DNA of 46,280 nt. Source: Acidobacteria bacterium 28-1. GTDB taxonomy: Bacteria; Acidobacteriota; Blastocatellia; Pyrinomonadales; Pyrinomonadaceae. Under the pieces are notes generated by a model. It saw only the letters and a list, made by a program, of their open reading frames with translations. It made no database searches and had not been told where the DNA came from. This document shows, piece by piece, positions 43,016-46,280 of this stretch. The DNA lies in the NCBI GenBank assembly GCA_002050365.1, contig MWYZ01000091.1, positions 1 through 46,280 on the forward strand. The letters run 5' to 3'. The position numbers and the translations under genes are program-made. Every line of letters begins with the position of its first letter. The first letter of the stretch is position 1.

Positions 43016-43768
43016 ATGAAAGACGAAAGACTAGAAAAAATTGCTTCCGAACATCCGTTTCCGCTTGTTTTTGCGACGATTAGCGGAGCGCATCTTTACG
43101 GCTTTCCTTCGCCCGATTCGGACTTCGATTTGCGAGGCGTTCACGTTTTACCGTTGCGCGATGTGGTCGGTTTGGAGGTCGGGCGCGAAACAGTGCAAGT
43201 CGAAGAGATTCGGGAAAGTTTAGACCTTGATTTGGTAACGCACGACGCGAAAAAGTTTTTCGGTTTAATGCTTAAGAAAAACGGTTATGTTTTGGAGCAG
43301 CTTTTCTCGCCTCTGATTGTCCAGACTTCGCCCGAACACGAAGAATTAAAAGAGATCGGAAAAAGATGCGTTACCAAACATCACGCGCATCATTATTTTG
43401 GGTTTGCGAAAACGGAATGGAAACTTTTTGAGAAGGAAACGCCGCCGCGTGTGAAGCCTTTACTTTATATTTTTCGGATTTTGCTGACGGGAATAAACTT
43501 AATGCAAACAGGCGAAGTCGAAGCAAATCTGACTGTTCTGAATAAGAAATTAAGATTGTCATATTTACCCGAATTGATTCAGCGAAAAATCGTCGGCACG
43601 GAAAAGGGAATTTTGCCTGATACGAATATAGGATTTTACCGGGAAGAATATGAGCGGCTGGTTTTAGAATTAGAAAAAGAATACAAACGAAGTAATTTAC
43701 CCGAAACTTCAAATGCGAAAGCGGATTTAAATGATTTGCTGATACGGTTAAGATTAAAGCAACAATGA
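43016..43768 (+). CDS. Second nucleotidyltransferase (COG3541-like)
   Basis: A 250-aa protein from ATG 43016; an in-frame TTG at 43010 overlaps the previous stop. The motif ISGAHLYGFPSPDSDFDLRGV is of the same COG3541-like type, with Ser23-Gly24 and metal-binding Asp36/Asp38, and a third carboxylate probably in ESLDLDLVTHD. The helical part (VLEQLFSPLIV, KHHAHHYFGFAKTEW, ILLTGINLMQTGEVEANL) is shared with the upstream paralogue. It lacks the N-terminal barrel. The stop overlaps the deaminase start (ATGA). Confidence 0.8.
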   Translation: MKDERLEKIASEHPFPLVFATISGAHLYGFPSPDSDFDLRGVHVLPLRDVVGLEVGRETVQVEEIRESLDLDLVTHDAKKFFGLMLKKNGYVLEQLFSPLIVQTSPEHEELKEIGKRCVTKHHAHHYFGFAKTEWKLFEKETPPRVKPLLYIFRILLTGINLMQTGEVEANLTVLNKKLRLSYLPELIQRKIVGTEKGILPDTNIGFYREEYERLVLELEKEYKRSNLPETSNAKADLNDLLIRLRLKQQ

Positions 43769-44217
43769 AAGAAACAATTAATTATGAAGCAATGTTAGCC
43801 ATAGCGATAGAAGAAGCGCGAATCGGATTAGCCGAAGGCGGAATACCAATCGGCGCGGCTTTATTCGACGCACAAGGAAATCTGCTTGGGCGCGGACACA
43901 ATCGGCGCGTGCAGGAAAACGACCCTTCAATTCACGGCGAAACCGATGCGTTTCGCAAATCTGGCAGGCAGAAAAATTATCGTGAAACGATTATGATAAC
44001 GACGCTCGCGCCCTGTTGGTATTGTTCGGGTTTGATTCGGCAATTCAAAATCGGAACGGTCGTGGTTGGCGAAACGGTAAATTTCGACGGCGGAATCGAA
44101 TGGCTCAAGGAAAACGGTGTGAAAGTTATTAATCTTAATTCGCAAGAATGTATCGAGATGCTCGGCGACTATATTGCTGAAAATCCAGAAGTTTGGAATG
44201 AGGACATCGGAGAATAA
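43765..44217 (+). CDS. Yeast-type (Fcy1-like) cytosine/nucleoside deaminase
   Basis: A 150-aa zinc deaminase. The catalytic HGE is His57-Gly58-Glu59 and the other ligands are Cys84 and Cys87 in PCWYC. The C-terminal segment NFDGGIEWLKENGVKV and the end PEVWNEDIGE strongly resemble yeast cytosine deaminase Fcy1, whose length is 158. The reaction is probably cytosine to uracil or a related base. It is coupled to two nucleotidyltransferase genes upstream, which is an unusual setting for a pyrimidine-salvage enzyme. Confidence 0.88.
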   Translation: MKETINYEAMLAIAIEEARIGLAEGGIPIGAALFDAQGNLLGRGHNRRVQENDPSIHGETDAFRKSGRQKNYRETIMITTLAPCWYCSGLIRQFKIGTVVVGETVNFDGGIEWLKENGVKVINLNSQECIEMLGDYIAENPEVWNEDIGE

Positions 44218-44296
44218 ATAAGTCTTGTGATTGTTCAAAGTTAATTTGTTATAATTAAACAATAATCTATCGAAACAAAAGGGAATATATAAAAAT

Positions 44297-45481
44297 ATGA
44301 GAGATGCAGTTATTATCAGCGCAATGAGAACGCCAACGGGCAAATTTCAAGGCGCATTGAAAAGTTTTACCGCGCCTGAATTAGGTGCTATCGCTATCAA
44401 AGCGGCGGTTGAAAAAGCGGGCATTAAGCCGGAAGATGTGGACGAAGTAATTATGGGTTGCGTCGTGCAGGCGGGAATCGGACAAGCTCCAGCCAGACAA
44501 GCGGCTTTGAAAGCCGGACTACCGCCGGAAGTTTCCGCATTGACTGTAAATATGGTTTGCGGTTCGGGACTTCGAGCCGTCGCGCTTGCCGCGCAAAGCG
44601 TGATGTTGGGTGATGCGGAGTTTGTCGTCGCGGGCGGAATGGAATCAATGTCAAACATTCCTTACGCTCTGCCGACGGCGCGAGACGGAATGCGAATGGG
44701 CAATCAAACGGCGGTTGATTTGATGGTTCACGACGGTCTGTGGTGTCCGTTCGAGAATTGGCATATGGGAAATACGGGCGAAGTCGTGTCTGAAAAACAT
44801 CAGATTACGCGCGAGCAACAAGACGATTACGCTTACAATTCGCACCGCAAAGCCAACGAAGCGCACACGGCGGGACGATTCAAAGACGAAATCATTCCCG
44901 TTGAAATTCCGCAGAAAAAAGGCGACCCCGTTATTCTCGACCACGACGAAACCGTCCGCGCCGACACGACGGTCGAAATGCTCGGCAGATTAAAAGCGGC
45001 GTTTAAGAAAGAAGGCGGCACGGTAACGGCGGGAAATGCGCCGGGCGTGAACGACGGCGCGTCGGCGTTAGTCGTAACATCAGCCGAAAAAGCTAAGGAA
45101 CTCGGCATCGAACCGCTTGCCAGAATTGTCGCATCGGCGCAATCGGGAATTGAGCCTAAATTCATAATGCTCGCGCCGGTCGAAGGCGTGAAACGAGTTT
45201 TGAAAAAAGCTAACTGGAAAATGTCGGACGTTGATTTATTTGAACTCAACGAAGCGTTTTCCGTGCAGGCTTTGGGCCTGATGAAGGAACTCGGAATGGG
45301 AACCGATAACGTCAACGTCAACGGCGGTGCAGTCGCGCTTGGACACGCTATCGGCAATTCCGGCGGACGAATTTTGACGACTCTGCTTCACGAATTAAAA
45401 CGTCGCAATCAGAAAAAAGGTGTTGCCGCGCTGTGTTTGGGCGGCGGCAATTCGGTGGCGATGGCGGTCGAAAGAGATTAA
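44297..45481 (+). CDS. Acetyl-CoA acetyltransferase (thiolase)
   Basis: A 394-aa thiolase of full length. The acyl-carrying Cys88 is in NMVCGSG; the His of [17 protein letters not shown] and the Cys of [11 protein letters not shown] complete the active site, with [10 protein letters not shown] between. It catalyses condensation or cleavage of acetoacetyl-CoA in fatty-acid breakdown or ketone and polyhydroxyalkanoate metabolism. The GHAIG motif departs from the usual GHPIG. It is a single gene after an 80-bp gap. Confidence 0.96.
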   Translation: MRDAVIISAMRTPTGKFQGALKSFTAPELGAIAIKAAVEKAGIKPEDVDEVIMGCVVQAGIGQAPARQAALKAGLPPEVSALTVNMVCGSGLRAVALAAQSVMLGDAEFVVAGGMESMSNIPYALPTARDGMRMGNQTAVDLMVHDGLWCPFENWHMGNTGEVVSEKHQITREQQDDYAYNSHRKANEAHTAGRFKDEIIPVEIPQKKGDPVILDHDETVRADTTVEMLGRLKAAFKKEGGTVTAGNAPGVNDGASALVVTSAEKAKELGIEPLARIVASAQSGIEPKFIMLAPVEGVKRVLKKANWKMSDVDLFELNEAFSVQALGLMKELGMGTDNVNVNGGAVALGHAIGNSGGRILTTLLHELKRRNQKKGVAALCLGGGNSVAMAVERD

Positions 45482-45617
45482 AAGTGAAAAGATGAAAAAG
45501 TGGAAAAGTGGAAAAGATTTATTGAGTTTTTCAAAGGAATTTTTCTTTTCCCGATTCAAAAAACTTTTGATTGCTAGTGGCGTATTAAATTCAAATATTT
45601 TATTTTGAGGTGACACG

Positions 45618-46055
45618 ATGACGGGAAAAGAGCATAACAAACTTGTCAGTATATTTTTGCTGGTTCACGCCGGATTACAAATATTTGGAGTAGTCATCGC
45701 CATGCTCATTTACGGCGGACTCGGAATGGCGATGCTTGTCAATGCGCGGCGCAACAAAGAACAAATGATAGGCGGCATTTTTATCGCGCTGATGTTTGTC
45801 GTCGTGTTGGTTTCTTTGATATTCGTCGTTCCGCAAATTGTCGGCGGTTGGAAATTGCTCAAAGAAAAATCGAGCGCGAGAATTTGGGGAATTATCGCCA
45901 GCTTTGTTTGCTTGATAAGCATTCCGTTTGGAACGGCAGTCGGTATTTACGGCTTGTGGTTTTTATTAGGCGAAGAAGGAAAAAGATTTTATCTTTCGGG
46001 CGGAAATGCGGCGAATAATTATCCACCGCCGCCGCCGCCCAATAATTGGCAATGA
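45618..46055 (+). CDS. Small multi-span membrane protein
   Basis: A 145-aa protein with about four predicted membrane helices (residues 8-34, 52-76, 91-113 and a hairpin near 105-120) and a proline-rich C-terminus (YPPPPPPNNW). It has a ribosome-binding site (TGAGGTGA) before ATG. The function is unknown. It is followed by a terminator. Confidence 0.75.
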   Translation: MTGKEHNKLVSIFLLVHAGLQIFGVVIAMLIYGGLGMAMLVNARRNKEQMIGGIFIALMFVVVLVSLIFVVPQIVGGWKLLKEKSSARIWGIIASFVCLISIPFGTAVGIYGLWFLLGEEGKRFYLSGGNAANNYPPPPPPNNWQ

Positions 46056-46076
46056 GTTTTGGTTAATTTAACCGAT

Positions 46077-46114
46077 AAACGAGCGACAAGAAAATTAAAT
46101 CTTGCCGCTCGTTT
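46077..46114 (+). terminator. Intrinsic terminator
   Basis: Arms AAACGAGCGACAAGA and TCTTGCCGCTCGTTT (one mismatch) around an AT-rich loop, then GTTTGTT, 22 bp after the membrane protein gene. Confidence 0.8.
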
Positions 46115-46176
46115 GTTTGTTACGGCAAAGATAGTTTATTTTTAGAGAAAGGTTTTAATCGTTCCTTAAAGGTTTA

Positions 46177-46270
46177 ATTCCTCGTAGCTCTGCTACGGAA
46201 TATACTGTGTGAATGAGCGAGTTCATTCATAAGAAGCACAATGTCAGCGTGTTGCTGTATCACATAGTAT
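46177..46270. repeat. Compact multi-hairpin structure near the window end
   Basis: Several overlapping inverted repeats without an ORF: ATTCC..GTAGC with GCTAC.GGAAT (46177-46201), TGAATGA with TCATTCA (46210-46229), an AGCA-CA type hairpin (46235-46255), and an outer pair ATACTGTGTGA/TCACATAGTAT (46202-46212 and 46260-46270). The imperfect stems resemble ends of IS200/IS605 or REP elements. The continuation is outside the window. Confidence 0.4.
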
Positions 46271-46280
46271 GTCCGGCAAA

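Noticed and set aside
45493-45608. 38-aa frame MKKWKSGKD... after the thiolase gene
   Set aside because: It is made largely of AAAAGTGG-type repeats and poly-Phe/Lys codons, with no ribosome-binding site.
46202-46270. Possible tRNA from cloverleaf-like folding
   Set aside because: The outer stem is 11 bp with no T-loop consensus, no D-loop GG and no plausible anticodon arm.

Overview
The window looks like a chromosomal segment of a moderate-to-low GC bacterium, most plausibly Acidobacteriota of the Blastocatellia type. This is inferred from protein style: two secreted proteins with tandem FG-GAP/VCBS-type repeats built on DFDGDGKxD and RPSxGxWY motifs, glycine-zipper proteins, a ligase-associated exonuclease/ATP-dependent DNA ligase pair, and a eukaryote/archaeon-like ProRS. 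No rRNA, tRNA or CRISPR array was seen.

Layout. 1-3.1 kb (minus strand): start of a probable IS transposase cut by the window edge, then two tandem paralogous secreted proteins, with a 152-bp MITE-like element between them. 3.3-6.5 kb: a GlsB/YeaQ-type membrane protein behind a sigma-54-type promoter, then divergent histidine-utilisation genes (arginase/HutG-family hydrolase and urocanate hydratase). 6.5-12.1 kb: accessory block with a possible 41-aa ORF, a coiled-coil protein with two C-terminal membrane helices, a 1040-aa TPR-CHAT (caspase-like) protein, and a VapBC-type toxin-antitoxin pair. 12.2-22.1 kb: a glycine-zipper protein with its own sigma-54-type promoter, LarC, a methyltransferase, FolE, small hypotheticals, an M28 peptidase, MetG, an exported protein and TatD. 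22.2-31.3 kb: M23 peptidase fused to FG-GAP-like repeats, YajQ, a signal-peptidase-I-like lipoprotein lacking the catalytic Ser, a long-chain polyprenyl synthase, a HARE-HTH protein, an LVIVD/FG-GAP protein and an FHA-PrsW fusion. 31.3-46.3 kb: a 38-aa membrane protein with a third sigma-54-type promoter, acyl-CoA dehydrogenase, an NHL-like protein, the exonuclease/ligase pair, a UvrC-like protein lacking GIY-YIG, ProS, Uma2, proline dehydrogenase, a nucleotidyltransferase pair plus yeast-type cytosine deaminase, thiolase and a small membrane protein.

Cross-cutting themes. (1) Three -24/-12 promoters of one pattern (TGGC[A/T]T-N6-TTGCT) sit before three small glycine-rich or membrane proteins, suggesting one envelope-stress regulon. 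(2) Degenerate 7-9-nt tandem repeats occur throughout: inside the coding sequences of the HutG-like protein, LarC and MetG as in-frame linkers, and between genes as hairpin-forming inverted arrays. (3) The best candidate for an undescribed system is the coiled-coil/two-TM protein plus TPR-CHAT pair; its architecture resembles protease-plus-membrane-effector immune modules, but function is inferred only. The nucleotidyltransferase-nucleotidyltransferase-deaminase operon is a second candidate.
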